DNA of 39,209 nt from Pontibacter pamirensis (GCF_010015475.1 NZ_SSNI01000049.1:1-39209); one strand, 5' to 3'. Counted from the stretch's first letter, positions 16,210 through 23,838 are shown. Numbers and translations are program-made. Notes: generated from the sequence alone by a model not told the origin.

Positions 16210-18594
16210 ATGGACCCCAATTACAAAGAAACAGAACAGGAGGAACTGCTGCAGCAGCTAAGGGAGACACAGCGAAAGCTGGAGGAAAGAAACACGCAGT
16301 TGGAACTGATCAACCAGATAGGCAGCATGCTGACATCCGAGTTGGATTTGGATAAGGTGGTACAGAATGTGACAGATATCGCCACCCAAATCAGCAAGGC
16401 GAGGTTCGGGGCCCTGTTTTATAAAAAGTACAACGAAGAAGGAGAAGAGTACACCCTCTACGCGCTCTCTGGCGCAAACCCTGAGGACTTTGCCCATCTT
16501 CCAGTTATCCGCCATACGCCCATTCTGGAGCCCACGCTTCGCGGAGAACAGATAGTTCGCTCAGATGATATCACCAAAGACCCCAGGTACGGCCAGAACC
16601 GACCTCACCACGGAATGCCAAAGGGGCACTTGCCTGTGCGAAGCTATATGGCGCTTCCGGTGGTAACCAGGAGTGGGAATGTAATTGGCGGCCTGTTCTT
16701 TGGGCATCCGGAGCCTGGTGTTTTTTCAGAGAATGAGGAAGAACTGGTGAAAAACATTGCCGCCCAGGCAGCGGCTGCCATCGACAATGCCCGCTTGTTT
16801 GAGGCAAAGCAGCAGGCTGAGCAGAGGGTCCGGCTGGTGGTGGAGTCTATTCCCCATATGGCATGGACAACGTTGCCGGACGGTTTCGGTGACTTTTTCA
16901 ATAAGCGGTGGCATGAGTACACGGGGCAGACGACAGAACAGGCCCTCGGGCAAGGCTGGCAGGAAGTGATCCACCCCGATGATTTTAGCCTGACAACTGA
17001 TGTGTGGAAGCGTTCGCTGCGCAGGCAGGAGGATTTTGAGGTGGAGCACAGGATCAGAAGTGAGGCCGATGGAAACTACCGCTGGCACCTGAGCAGGGGA
17101 GTGCCTGTTAAGGACGGCGATGGGAAAGTTGTCCGGTGGGTTGGCACCTGCACTGATATTGATGATCGCGTGCAGGCACAGAAGAAGATACAGGAGCGGG
17201 AACAGCTGTTCAGGGAGGCCGAGAAGGTGGGCAATACGGGCAGTTACGAAGCAGACTTTGCCACCCTTCGCTTCAGTTTCTCTGATAATTTGTACAGGCT
17301 ACTGGGCTACGAGCCCCAGTCCTTTGTTCCCACCCTTGATTTTATTGACGCTGTTTCCCACCCCGAGGATGCGGCTGATGCACGCCTGATCATCAGGAAA
17401 GCGATACAGGATAAACAGCCTTACGAGTACGTGCGACGGGTTTACAGATCGGATGGGCAGATGCGTTATATGATTGTGAAAAGTAAAGTGGTCCTTGATG
17501 CACTTGGCAATCCGGTTAAAATCCTGGGTAAGGTGCAGGACATAACGGAGCAGAAAAAGGCAGAACAGGAGGTTCTTAAAAACCTGACACTCCTGAAGCA
17601 GGCGGAAGAAATAGCCCACATGGGCAGCTGGGAATTGGACATTGCCACTGAAACACTCCACTGGTCTAAGGGCATGTACCGCCTCTTTGGTTTACCGGAG
17701 GGCAGCCCGGTAAAACCGGAGGTCTACCTTGATTACGTGGTAGAAGAAGATCGTCCTGTTGCCGAAAGAATAGTTCACCATTTCCAGGAAAGTCATGAGC
17801 CTTTGGAGGAAACCATACGCATCAATTTTAACCATCAGGTAATGACCATGAAGGTAAAGGCTGTCCTGCTGCGTGATAAACATGGAAGAGCCGAGAAGAC
17901 GCTGGGTGTCAATCTGGACATATCAGAAACCAAGCAGCTGGAGCAAGAGAACCTAGAACTTCGGCTGGATCAGCAGAAAGGCATTTTGCTGGCCATACTG
18001 GAAGCCCAGGAAGAGGAAAGAAGAAGAATATCGGAGTCCCTGCACAACGGGTTAGGCCAGCTTCTGTTCGCAACCAAGCTAAACCTGGACCGGGTAGCGC
18101 GGCAAGTGCCGGAATCAGCCGTCAAGCGCACTGAAGAACTGCTGACAGAGGCGATCAACGAGACCAGCAGGGTATCTCATGAGCTCGTCCCGATCGTACT
18201 GAAGGAATTTGGTTTGGAGGAAGGCCTTCATGATCTGTGCAGGAGGTATGACCAGAGTTCCTTTCATATACGCTGCCAGGTAGAGGGGTTGGAGGGGAGA
18301 CTGGAGTCTTACCTGGAGTTAGCCCTTTACCGCATCAGCCAGGAACTGGTCAACAACGTCGTGAAGCATGCACAGGCCACGGAGGCGCACCTTCAGTTAT
18401 CCAGGAAACGGGAGCAGATCGTGGTACAGGTCCGCGACAATGGCAAAGGCTTTCGGTACAGGAAGGGCGGAACGAACGGGCTGGGACTAAGAACGATTGA
18501 AGACCGTGTGAGCCTCTTAAACGGTAGCTTTGCCATTACCAGCCCTAAAACTGGAGGGACCTTAATAACCATCAAAATCCCTGTAGAAAGGTAA
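16210..18594 (+). CDS. GAF-PAS-PAS-PAS-HisKA_3 sensor histidine kinase
   Basis: 794 residues, no transmembrane segment, so cytoplasmic. Order: a coiled-coil start (1-40), a GAF domain (about 40-200, ending AAQAAAAIDNARLFEA), three PAS/PAC units (about 205-330 with DFFNKRWHEYTGQTTEQALG; 335-455 with EKVGNTGSYEADFATLRFSF; 460-580 with IAHMGSWELDIATETLHWSK), then the NarX/LiaS-type dimerisation helix with phospho-acceptor His612 in ERRRISESLHNGLGQLL, and a HATPase domain with DNGKGF at 743 and NGLGLRTIEDRV at 756. Kinases of this class normally phosphorylate a NarL-type regulator; none is intact here, although a receiver remnant (15248-15490) and a receiver-less PAS-LuxR protein lie just upstream. 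Confidence 0.92.
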   Translation: MDPNYKETEQEELLQQLRETQRKLEERNTQLELINQIGSMLTSELDLDKVVQNVTDIATQISKARFGALFYKKYNEEGEEYTLYALSGANPEDFAHLPVIRHTPILEPTLRGEQIVRSDDITKDPRYGQNRPHHGMPKGHLPVRSYMALPVVTRSGNVIGGLFFGHPEPGVFSENEEELVKNIAAQAAAAIDNARLFEAKQQAEQRVRLVVESIPHMAWTTLPDGFGDFFNKRWHEYTGQTTEQALGQGWQEVIHPDDFSLTTDVWKRSLRRQEDFEVEHRIRSEADGNYRWHLSRGVPVKDGDGKVVRWVGTCTDIDDRVQAQKKIQEREQLFREAEKVGNTGSYEADFATLRFSFSDNLYRLLGYEPQSFVPTLDFIDAVSHPEDAADARLIIRKAIQDKQPYEYVRRVYRSDGQMRYMIVKSKVVLDALGNPVKILGKVQDITEQKKAEQEVLKNLTLLKQAEEIAHMGSWELDIATETLHWSKGMYRLFGLPEGSPVKPEVYLDYVVEEDRPVAERIVHHFQESHEPLEETIRINFNHQVMTMKVKAVLLRDKHGRAEKTLGVNLDISETKQLEQENLELRLDQQKGILLAILEAQEEERRRISESLHNGLGQLLFATKLNLDRVARQVPESAVKRTEELLTEAINETSRVSHELVPIVLKEFGLEEGLHDLCRRYDQSSFHIRCQVEGLEGRLESYLELALYRISQELVNNVVKHAQATEAHLQLSRKREQIVVQVRDNGKGFRYRKGGTNGLGLRTIEDRVSLLNGSFAITSPKTGGTLITIKIPVER

Positions 18595-18670
18595 CTTCTG
18601 ACTGGTCTTGCTACCTTTGACTGAGCCGCCTGGGACACGGACGGCGACGGCTTTATTGAGACGCCAGAGG

Positions 18671-18733
18671 GTGTATTGTCCTGATATAGGTTGACAATAT
18701 TAATCCCGGAATATGTGGGAATTTTGAGACGGC
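18671..18733. repeat. mobile-element end sequences upstream of the resolvase
   Basis: GTGTATTGTCCTGATATAGG plus TTGACA (18671-18696) matches 23506-23531 with two differences (GTGTCTTGTCCTGCTATAGG, TTGACA). It looks like an insertion-sequence terminus. It is followed by GTGGGAATTTTGAGACGGC (18715-18733), which is the reverse complement, with one mismatch, of GCCGTGTCAAAATTCCCAC at 20292-20310, the left end of the long repeat. No transposase is present. Confidence 0.45.
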
Positions 18734-18786
18734 TCCGGCCTGTCCCGGTACCTGCCCCTGCAGCCTCTAATCAATCTCATTTTGCC

Positions 18787-18835
18787 GTCTCATTAATCAA
18801 AATCTTTTTATATTTTTGAGATGAGTTAATGAGAC
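18787..18835 (+). promoter_or_regulatory. probable resolvase operator / res subsite
   Basis: GTCTCATTAA (18787-18796) and TTAATGAGAC (18826-18835) form a perfect inverted repeat ending five bases before the resolvase ATG, with further TCTCATTTT and GAGATGAG words around. Serine resolvases bind dyads just upstream of their gene to recombine and to repress themselves. Confidence 0.5.
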
Positions 18836-18839
18836 TGAT

Positions 18840-19430
18840 ATGAAGATAGGATACGCCCGGGTCTCCACCCAGGACCAGAAGCTGGAGCTGCAGCTCGACG
18901 CCCTCACCCAACACGGGTGCGGCCAGATATTCCGCGAGAAGAAATCAGGCAAAAGTAAGGAGCGCCCGGAGCTGAAGAAGATGATTTCGCAGCTCAGAGC
19001 AGGTGACACAGTAGTGGTATGGAAACTCGACAGGCTAGGCCGCTCGCTGCGGGACCTGATAGACCTGGTGGCGGAGTTCAAGGAAAGAGGGGTGGAGTTT
19101 GTGAGCCTGCAGGATGGCATCAACACCGCCACCCCCACCGGCAGGTTCACCTTCAACATCTTCGCCTCCCTAGCCGAGTTCGAGCGGGAAATCATACGCG
19201 AAAGAACAAAGGCAGGGCTTGATTCAGCGAAAGCCAGGGGAAAGAAGGGCGGCAGGCCAGTCGGGCTGTCAAAGGCAGCCATGGAAAAGGCAAAGTCAGC
19301 CAGGATACTCTTCGACTCCGGAACAAAGACCGTGGAGGAAATAGCCAAGATACTGGGCATTGGCAGGGCCACCTGCTACCGCTATATCGGCCACATCACC
19401 GGCACAGATGAGAACGCAAAAGTGAAATGA
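18840..19430 (+). CDS. serine recombinase (resolvase/invertase family)
   Basis: 196 residues, the usual size of Tn3/Hin-type resolvases. Catalytic Ser9 lies in MKIGYARVSTQDQKLELQ; the conserved WKLDRLGRSLRDL, the FKERGVEFVSLQDGINTATP strand and FASLAEFEREIIRERT (start of the long E helix) follow, then a C-terminal helix-turn-helix (KTVEEIAKILGIGRATCYRY). On a plasmid such an enzyme most often resolves multimers or inverts DNA. It is the first gene of a tight operon: its TGA overlaps the ATG of a 28-aa ORF. Candidate recombination sites: the dyad at 18787-18835 and the 19-bp inverted repeats at 18715 and 20292. Confidence 0.93.
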   Translation: MKIGYARVSTQDQKLELQLDALTQHGCGQIFREKKSGKSKERPELKKMISQLRAGDTVVVWKLDRLGRSLRDLIDLVAEFKERGVEFVSLQDGINTATPTGRFTFNIFASLAEFEREIIRERTKAGLDSAKARGKKGGRPVGLSKAAMEKAKSARILFDSGTKTVEEIAKILGIGRATCYRYIGHITGTDENAKVK

Positions 19431-19513
19431 TAAAGGTAAAGCACCCGGACGAGAAGTACAGGAAGAACCAGGAGGAGTTCTTAGACTCCTGCCCGCCGGA
19501 GGACAGGCGCTGA
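19427..19513 (+). CDS. 28-aa ORF in the resolvase operon
   Basis: The product MIKVKHPDEKYRKNQEEFLD followed by SCPPEDRR is encoded between two overlapping junctions: ATGA with the resolvase stop and TGATG with the next gene. This gapless arrangement suggests translational coupling and a real, conserved mini-gene rather than chance. It is charged and has no membrane segment. Function unknown; it may be a cofactor of the resolvase or only a coupling leader for the downstream gene. Confidence 0.55.
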   Translation: MIKVKHPDEKYRKNQEEFLDSCPPEDRR

Positions 19514-19782
19514 TGTTTACCTACGGCAACATCACCTCCCGCTACCACCAGCGCTCCACAGCGTTCAGCCCCAGCCTTCAGGATTACGATGAGTGGCTGG
19601 AGGGACTGCCGGAGGATACCGGCATGGACATGTGCCGGCTGGGGTTTGAGAAATGCAAGTCAGCCCCTTCCTTCACCAGGTATGTAATGGAGAAGAACGA
19701 CGTGGGAATGGAGGAGTACATCCGGCAGCACATGGATCCGGAGGAGTATGCTGCCTACAAGGCAATGAGAAAAGCTTTATGA
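19513..19782 (+). CDS. hypothetical protein, third gene of the resolvase operon
   Basis: 89 residues, MFTYGNITSRYHQRSTAFSP..., acidic, with DYDEWLEGLPEDTGMDMCRL, GFEKCKSAPSFTRYVMEKND and a helical C-terminus (MDPEEYAAYKAMRKAL). Its ATG overlaps the stop of the 28-aa ORF (TGATG). No family is recognised. The C-terminal 'xHMxPEEYxxY' resembles the end of the 94-aa protein beside parA (MKQHLTPDEYKLSVQ at 34297-34581), so both could carry the same short motif. Confidence 0.65.
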   Translation: MFTYGNITSRYHQRSTAFSPSLQDYDEWLEGLPEDTGMDMCRLGFEKCKSAPSFTRYVMEKNDVGMEEYIRQHMDPEEYAAYKAMRKAL

Positions 19783-19929
19783 TGGTATTATTATAAGAAA
19801 GTGATAGTATAATCAAAAATATTATAGGATTATAATGTTAAAGCTCCAGCTAATGCTGCTACCTTTGGGTGTGGCTAACGACTTCTAGCGAAGTGGTTAC
19901 TTCATGTTTAGTTAGTTGTTTGGATGATA

Positions 19930-19952
19930 GGGTAGTCTATGGCTACCCTTTT
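19930..19952 (+). terminator. terminator after the resolvase operon
   Basis: GGGTAG (19930-19935) pairs with CTACCC (19943-19948), followed by TTTTCTTTTC. Between the stop at 19782 and this hairpin lies a second dyad, AACGACTTC-TAGC-GAAGTGGTT at about 19878-19899, so the 150-base trailer could be a structured RNA. Confidence 0.65.
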
Positions 19953-20136
19953 CTTTTCTCTGCCTGCCTGAAGGCCCCCGCCTCTCCCGTCTAGAGCTTT
20001 TCAATGGCGTGTTCCCGGGTGGGCTATGTAGACACTTTTTATCCTTGCTGCGCCGTCAAGGCTTAGCAAGAACCAGAAAAAATTAGAAACGCTCAGAAAT
20101 GGTGCAGGAATGCATTCTAAAAGCTAAAAACAAGCT

Positions 20137-20233
20137 GCAACAACGTGTTGCAACAACCCAGCAACAAAACTGCAACAACGTGTTGCAACAAAACCGCAAC
20201 AACCCAGCAACAAAAAACCAACAACGTTGCAAC
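20137..20233. repeat. phased GCAAC array A
   Basis: Eight GCAAC pentamers start at 20137, 20150, 20161, 20172, 20185, 20196, 20207 and 20229, that is with steps of 13, 11, 11, 13, 11, 11 and 22 bases. Two of the units are identical over 22 bases (20135-20156 and 20170-20191) and contain the small palindrome CAACGTGTTG. It lies in DNA without genes (19783-20788) directly before copy 1 of the long repeat. Confidence 0.75.
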
Positions 20234-20291
20234 AACCGTAGCATTAAGCATTGCTCGGCATAAACGGTCGAAATAGAAGACATCCCTTAAA

Positions 20292-20703
20292 GCCGTGTCA
20301 AAATTCCCACGTCTGCTGGGGCAGAAAGCTGTGGGTTACGAAGAGTTTACAAAACGACTGTGTCAATGCTGCACTTGACCGCAATAAGACGTTGCTATAA
20401 CCAGCAAAGCAGAAGGTAAAGTAACCTGAGGCATTCGTGCCCAAAATAACAGCTGTAAAAGCAGGAAAATGTACCTATTGCCGCCGAAATAGCCTTAGAC
20501 AGGGATTGCCAACTGGCTGTTCGCGGATAATAGGGCTGTCTAATGCGGTGTTGCATTCCCGTTGCACTCTGTTGCACTTCCGTTGCGCAACACCGCGTTG
20601 CGCTTGTTGCGGTTAGCATGCAGGCCGACGAAACAGGGGTGGACTTGGCCAAGCAAGCTAACCTCCACCTTCCTGCTCAAAAGATCTCATTTTCTGGGAC
20701 GGC
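20292..20703 (+). repeat. long intergenic repeat, copy 1
   Basis: About 412 bp, non-coding. It begins GCCGTGTCAAAATTCCCAC and ends ATTTTCTGGGACGGC, so its ends are imperfect inverted repeats (GCCGTSYCA...). Inside are a dyad GCGGTGTTGC (20545-20554) / GCAACACCGC (20587-20596) enclosing GTTGC words at 10-11 bp spacing, and a second dyad around AGGTGGA/TCCACC-type arms near the right end. Two further copies follow in the same orientation at 21708-22105 and 23547-23838. It has the form of a MITE or a large cassette-border repeat; no transposase is in the window. Confidence 0.75.
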
Positions 20704-20788
20704 ACTTCAACGGACTTAGCAAATTCGATGGACTACAGGCCGAGTCAATGAGCTCAACAAAACATTCTCAAACTACCAATGAAAGCGT

Positions 20789-21148
20789 TTAAGTGCGGTT
20801 CAGGAGCACCGCCTGGCGGACTAGGTCACTAAAGTATTTCTCATCGATATCCTGCAGCGAGCGCACCTTTATGTGTAGGTATAGACTGCTGCGGCTCATG
20901 AGCCGGCGCTTCGGGTCAGACAGCTCCTTGCCGCGGAAAAAGCCCAAATGGATGCCGCCACGCGAGGAGGCGAAGTAACAGACAGGGCCATGGAAAAAAT
21001 AGCAGGCGCAGTCCCACCGGACAGTTTCCTGCAGATGTGCGACAGAGGCGGCAACAATGCGCCTCACTTCCTTTGCCAGCTCCTGTTTTTCAGGTGCGAG
21101 CGAAGCGATATATTCGTCTACTGGGTTTGTTAGTGTTCTGCGTCTCAT
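20789..21148 (-). CDS. DUF1801-family protein
   Basis: 119 residues, complete. Reads VDEYIASLAPEKQELAKEVR, RIVAASVAHLQETVRWDCACY, YFASSRGGIHLGFFRGKELS, DPKRRLMSRSSLYLHIKVRS and LQDIDEKYFSDLVRQAVLLN. The 'PxxRxxxxxLRxxI, ExxxWxxxxYxF, hxLGFFxGxxLxDPxxLL' order is the DUF1801/YdhG fold, which acts as a small cytoplasmic protein of unknown activity (some relatives deliver iron or metal). It is bracketed by copies 1 and 2 of the long repeat and lies on the opposite strand to the neighbouring kinase. Confidence 0.85.
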   Translation of the reverse strand: MRRRTLTNPVDEYIASLAPEKQELAKEVRRIVAASVAHLQETVRWDCACYFFHGPVCYFASSRGGIHLGFFRGKELSDPKRRLMSRSSLYLHIKVRSLQDIDEKYFSDLVRQAVLLNRT

Positions 21149-21238
21149 AGGGAGCGGGCCCTTGTATGTATTATATTAATTTTATATTTTAATATATTAA
21201 TATATACTCCAAACCAGCCCCCTTTGTTCAGGTGCTTT

Positions 21239-21260
21239 TATATTTTCATATGAAAATATA
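21239..21260. repeat. 22-bp perfect AT-rich palindrome
   Basis: TATATTTTCAT and its exact complement ATGAAAATATA meet at the centre of this palindrome, about 90 bp upstream of the DUF1801 start, in a strongly AT-rich zone (21160-21260). It may be a promoter or repressor site of that gene. Confidence 0.5.
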
Positions 21261-21417
21261 GAACTTAATTATCCATAACCAGGCAGCCAGCCGCGTTCAG
21301 GCTGTAAAACAACAGCTTTCCTTTAAAGAGGCGGCAAAATAAGTTAGGACTGCTTCAGTTCTCTTGTATGTCCCCTCACACAGCCGTCTCACCATCACCA
21401 CGTGTTCCAGTACAGGC

Positions 21418-21466
21418 GCAACGTCCTGCAACACGGCGCAACAACAGATGAGCAACATGAAGCAAC
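21418..21466. repeat. phased GCAAC array B
   Basis: GCAAC starts at 21418, 21428, 21438, 21452 and 21462 (steps 10, 10, 14, 10), within the gene-free stretch 21149-22240. Confidence 0.65.
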
Positions 21467-21592
21467 AGCCTGCTAAACCGGCGTTGCAAGCGCTGTATTT
21501 GAGCGGAATCATCATTGAGAGCACATAAAAGCTCTATTCTAGGTATATTGAAAGCAGTTTCGGGAGTGTTAAGGCTGATCATGTTGGCCTGG

Positions 21593-21654
21593 AGCAACAA
21601 CCACAGCAACACGGTGCACGGGCAGTGTTGCACTGTGTTGCTGTGGTTGTTGCT
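21593..21654. repeat. 20-bp-arm perfect hairpin built of GCAAC words
   Basis: AGCAACAACCACAGCAACAC (21593-21612) is the exact reverse complement of 21635-21654; the 22-base loop itself holds AGTGTTGCACT. TGATCA lies on both sides (about 21576 and 21658). No T tract follows, and no gene is adjacent, so a terminator role is unlikely. Confidence 0.7.
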
Positions 21655-21707
21655 GTCTGATCATCGCCTGTCTCAAGTCCCTCCCCGGATTTTGTACCTG
21701 TAAAATG

Positions 21708-22105
21708 GCCGTTCGCGGGACAGAGAGCTATGGGTTACGAAGAGCTGGCAAACAGGCTATAGCAATGCTGTACTTGGCTGCAACAAGACGTTGCTAGAAC
21801 CGGCAAAACAGAAGGTAAAGTAACCTTAGGCATTCGCACCCCAGAACAACAGCTGTAAAAGCAGAAAAATGCACCTATTGCCGCCAAAATAGCCTAGACA
21901 GGGGATTGCCAACTGGCTGTTCGCGGATAATAGGGCTGTTTAATGCGGTGTTGCATTCCCGTTGCACTCTGTTGCACTTCCGTTGCGCAACACCGCGTTG
22001 CCTCTTGTTGTAGTTGGCATGCAGGCCGCCGAAACAGGGGTGGACTTGACCTCGCAAGCTAACCTCCACCTTTCTGCTCAAAAATTCCACGTTTTACGGG
22101 ATTGC
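21708..22105 (+). repeat. long intergenic repeat, copy 2
   Basis: Matches copy 1 over nearly its whole length: the TATGGGTTACGAAGAG left part, AAGACGTTGCTA, AACAGCTGTAAAAGCAG, the same dyad GCGGTGTTGC (21945-21954) / GCAACACCGC (21987-21996) with phased GTTGC words, and the right end TCCACGTTTTACGGGATTGC. The two outermost ends have drifted from copy 1. It stands between the DUF1801 gene and the GAF kinase. Confidence 0.75.
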
Positions 22106-22240
22106 TTATTTCAGGACTAATCGCAGTCATTCATGCACAATCCCAAAATTTCTTTTAACTTCAAGCCTAGGAACTATCTAAAACCGTGGCATCCTTACCA
22201 AGCCTGATATTTCGTAAAGGTGTGACACTGCTTAATTGAT

Positions 22241-23446
22241 ATGCCGGACGAATTATTGAAGGACCTGGAAGCCGTCAGGCAAATTCCAGTTGTCCCCACG
22301 ATGCTTGATGTTATTTGCCAGACAACCGGAATGGGCTTTGCGGCGGTTGCCCGGGTGACGCAAGACAGGTGGCTTGCCTGCAGCGTCCTTGACCGGGTGC
22401 AGTTTGGCCTGGAAGAGGGCGCGGAGCTGAAGGTGGAGACGACCATCTGCAACGAGATACGGGACTGCCGCAAGCTGGTGGTCATTGAAAACGTCAGCGA
22501 GGACCCCCTCTACAAGAATCATCACACCCCCAAAATGTATGGTCTGCAAAGCTACATATCCGTTCCCATCATCCTAAAGAACGGGGAGTTCTTTGGGACC
22601 CTTTGCGCCATAGACGCAAAACCCGCACAGGTGAACAACGGCAAGGTCATCGGCATGTTCACCATGTTCGCCGAGCTGCTGGCCTTTCACCTGCAAAGCC
22701 AGGATTTGCTCGAACGTAGCTATAAGATGAACCGGGAACTGGACAGCAGGAACAGAGCCCTCGTCAGTGCCAACTTCGACCTTGACAACTTTGTCTACAC
22801 GGCGTCCCACGACCTGAAGTCACCGGTGTCCAACATCGAGGGTCTGCTTGACGAGCTCTCCGAGGCTCTCGCCAGGGAGCCGATAGACAGAGGGGAGACC
22901 AACCTGATCGCCCAGTTGATGCGGTCCACCATCAAGCGGTTTACCACAACTATCCGTGACCTTACGACTATTGTGGAGATTGAGAAGACAAGCTTGGGCA
23001 AGGAACCCGAAGAGCTCGACATCTATGGTGCGGTGGAAACCGCAAAGCTGAACTTGCACAAGCAGATAGCGGAGTCCGGCGCTGAAATCAAGGTGGTCTC
23101 CGCGGAAAGGCTCTTCTCCGGGTTTTCCGGCAAGAACTTCAAAAGCGTCATCCATAACCTGCTGAGCAATGCCATCAAGTACCGCTCGCCTGACAGGAGG
23201 CCGGAAATTACTGTGCGGATGGAGAGGATCGGCGGCAAAACGCACCTTACAGTTGAAGACAACGGCTTGGGGATACCGCCTGATAAGCAGGACAAAGTCT
23301 TCACCATGTTCAAACGCTTCCATGACCATGTGGAAGGGAGCGGTCTTGGCCTGTACATAGTCAAGAGAATGGTGGACGCCGCCAACGGGCAGATCCAGGT
23401 AAGAAGCACCCCAGGCAAGGGAACAGCCTTCCTGGTAATCTTCTAG
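22241..23446 (+). CDS. GAF-domain histidine kinase (HisKA/HATPase)
   Basis: 401 residues, soluble. Residues about 15-155 are a GAF domain (MLDVICQTTGMGFAAVARVT, YISVPIILKNGEFFGTLCAI). A linker helix leads to the HisKA box with His190 in VYTASHDLKSPVSNIEGLL. The HATPase domain has the N box HNLLSNAIKYRS (305-316), DNGLGIPP (340-347), the F box MFKRFHDHVEGSGLGLYIVK with GSGLGL at 366-371. The GAF domain has Cys70 in ETTICNEI and Asp/His residues as in phytochrome-like kinases of Bacteroidota, but no clear bilin-binding Cys. No cognate regulator is adjacent. Bracketed by long-repeat copies 2 and 3. Confidence 0.92.
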   Translation: MPDELLKDLEAVRQIPVVPTMLDVICQTTGMGFAAVARVTQDRWLACSVLDRVQFGLEEGAELKVETTICNEIRDCRKLVVIENVSEDPLYKNHHTPKMYGLQSYISVPIILKNGEFFGTLCAIDAKPAQVNNGKVIGMFTMFAELLAFHLQSQDLLERSYKMNRELDSRNRALVSANFDLDNFVYTASHDLKSPVSNIEGLLDELSEALAREPIDRGETNLIAQLMRSTIKRFTTTIRDLTTIVEIEKTSLGKEPEELDIYGAVETAKLNLHKQIAESGAEIKVVSAERLFSGFSGKNFKSVIHNLLSNAIKYRSPDRRPEITVRMERIGGKTHLTVEDNGLGIPPDKQDKVFTMFKRFHDHVEGSGLGLYIVKRMVDAANGQIQVRSTPGKGTAFLVIF

Positions 23447-23505
23447 GATGCTCATAGGGTGATTCCCTCCATTCGAAACTTTAGGCAACGCAGAGCAACA
23501 GAGGG

Positions 23506-23531
23506 GTGTCTTGTCCTGCTATAGGTTGACA
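23506..23531. repeat. mobile-element end-like sequence, copy 2
   Basis: Same 26-bp element as 18671-18696 with two differences. It is followed by CACAAAGTCGACAAAA and then, within 20 bp, by the body of long-repeat copy 3, whose left end is missing. This suggests that an insertion-sequence event removed the left end of that repeat. Confidence 0.4.
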
Positions 23532-23546
23532 CAAAGTCGACAAAAA

Positions 23547-23838
23547 TGAAGGAAGGGCAAAGAACCTGGGGCATTCGCGTTCCAGAACAACAGCTGTAAA
23601 AGCAGGAAAATGCATCCAATACATCCCAAATAGCCTTAGGCAGGTATCGCATGCTGGCTAATACCAGATGATAGGGCTGTTCAACGCGGTGTTGCATTTC
23701 CGTTGCACTCCGTTGCGAAACACCGCGTTGCGTCATGTTGCGGTTAGCATGCAGCCCGACGAAACAGAGGTGGACTTGACCAAGCAAGCTAACCTCCACC
23801 TTTCTGCTCAAAAAATCCACGTTTTCCGGGACGGTTGC
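23547..23838 (+). repeat. long intergenic repeat, copy 3 (left-truncated)
   Basis: Begins within the repeat at GGGCAAAGAACCTGGGGCAT and keeps the AACAGCTGTAAAAGCAGGAA core, the dyad GCGGTGTTGC (23686-23695) with a mutated right arm (GAAACACCGC), the AGGTGGA/TCCACCT dyad and the end TTTTCCGGGACGGTTGC. It lacks the first ~130 bp of copies 1 and 2 and one of the phased GTTGC words. Confidence 0.7.

Noticed and set aside
20137..20233. Possible CRISPR array
   Set aside because: Unit length of 11-13 bp without spacers of constant length, and no cas genes.
20395..20652. Minus-strand frames in the long repeat copies (also 21875-22090 and 23452-23844)
   Set aside because: The products resemble each other only because the DNA is repeated; the open frames differ between copies, and codons are not preserved.
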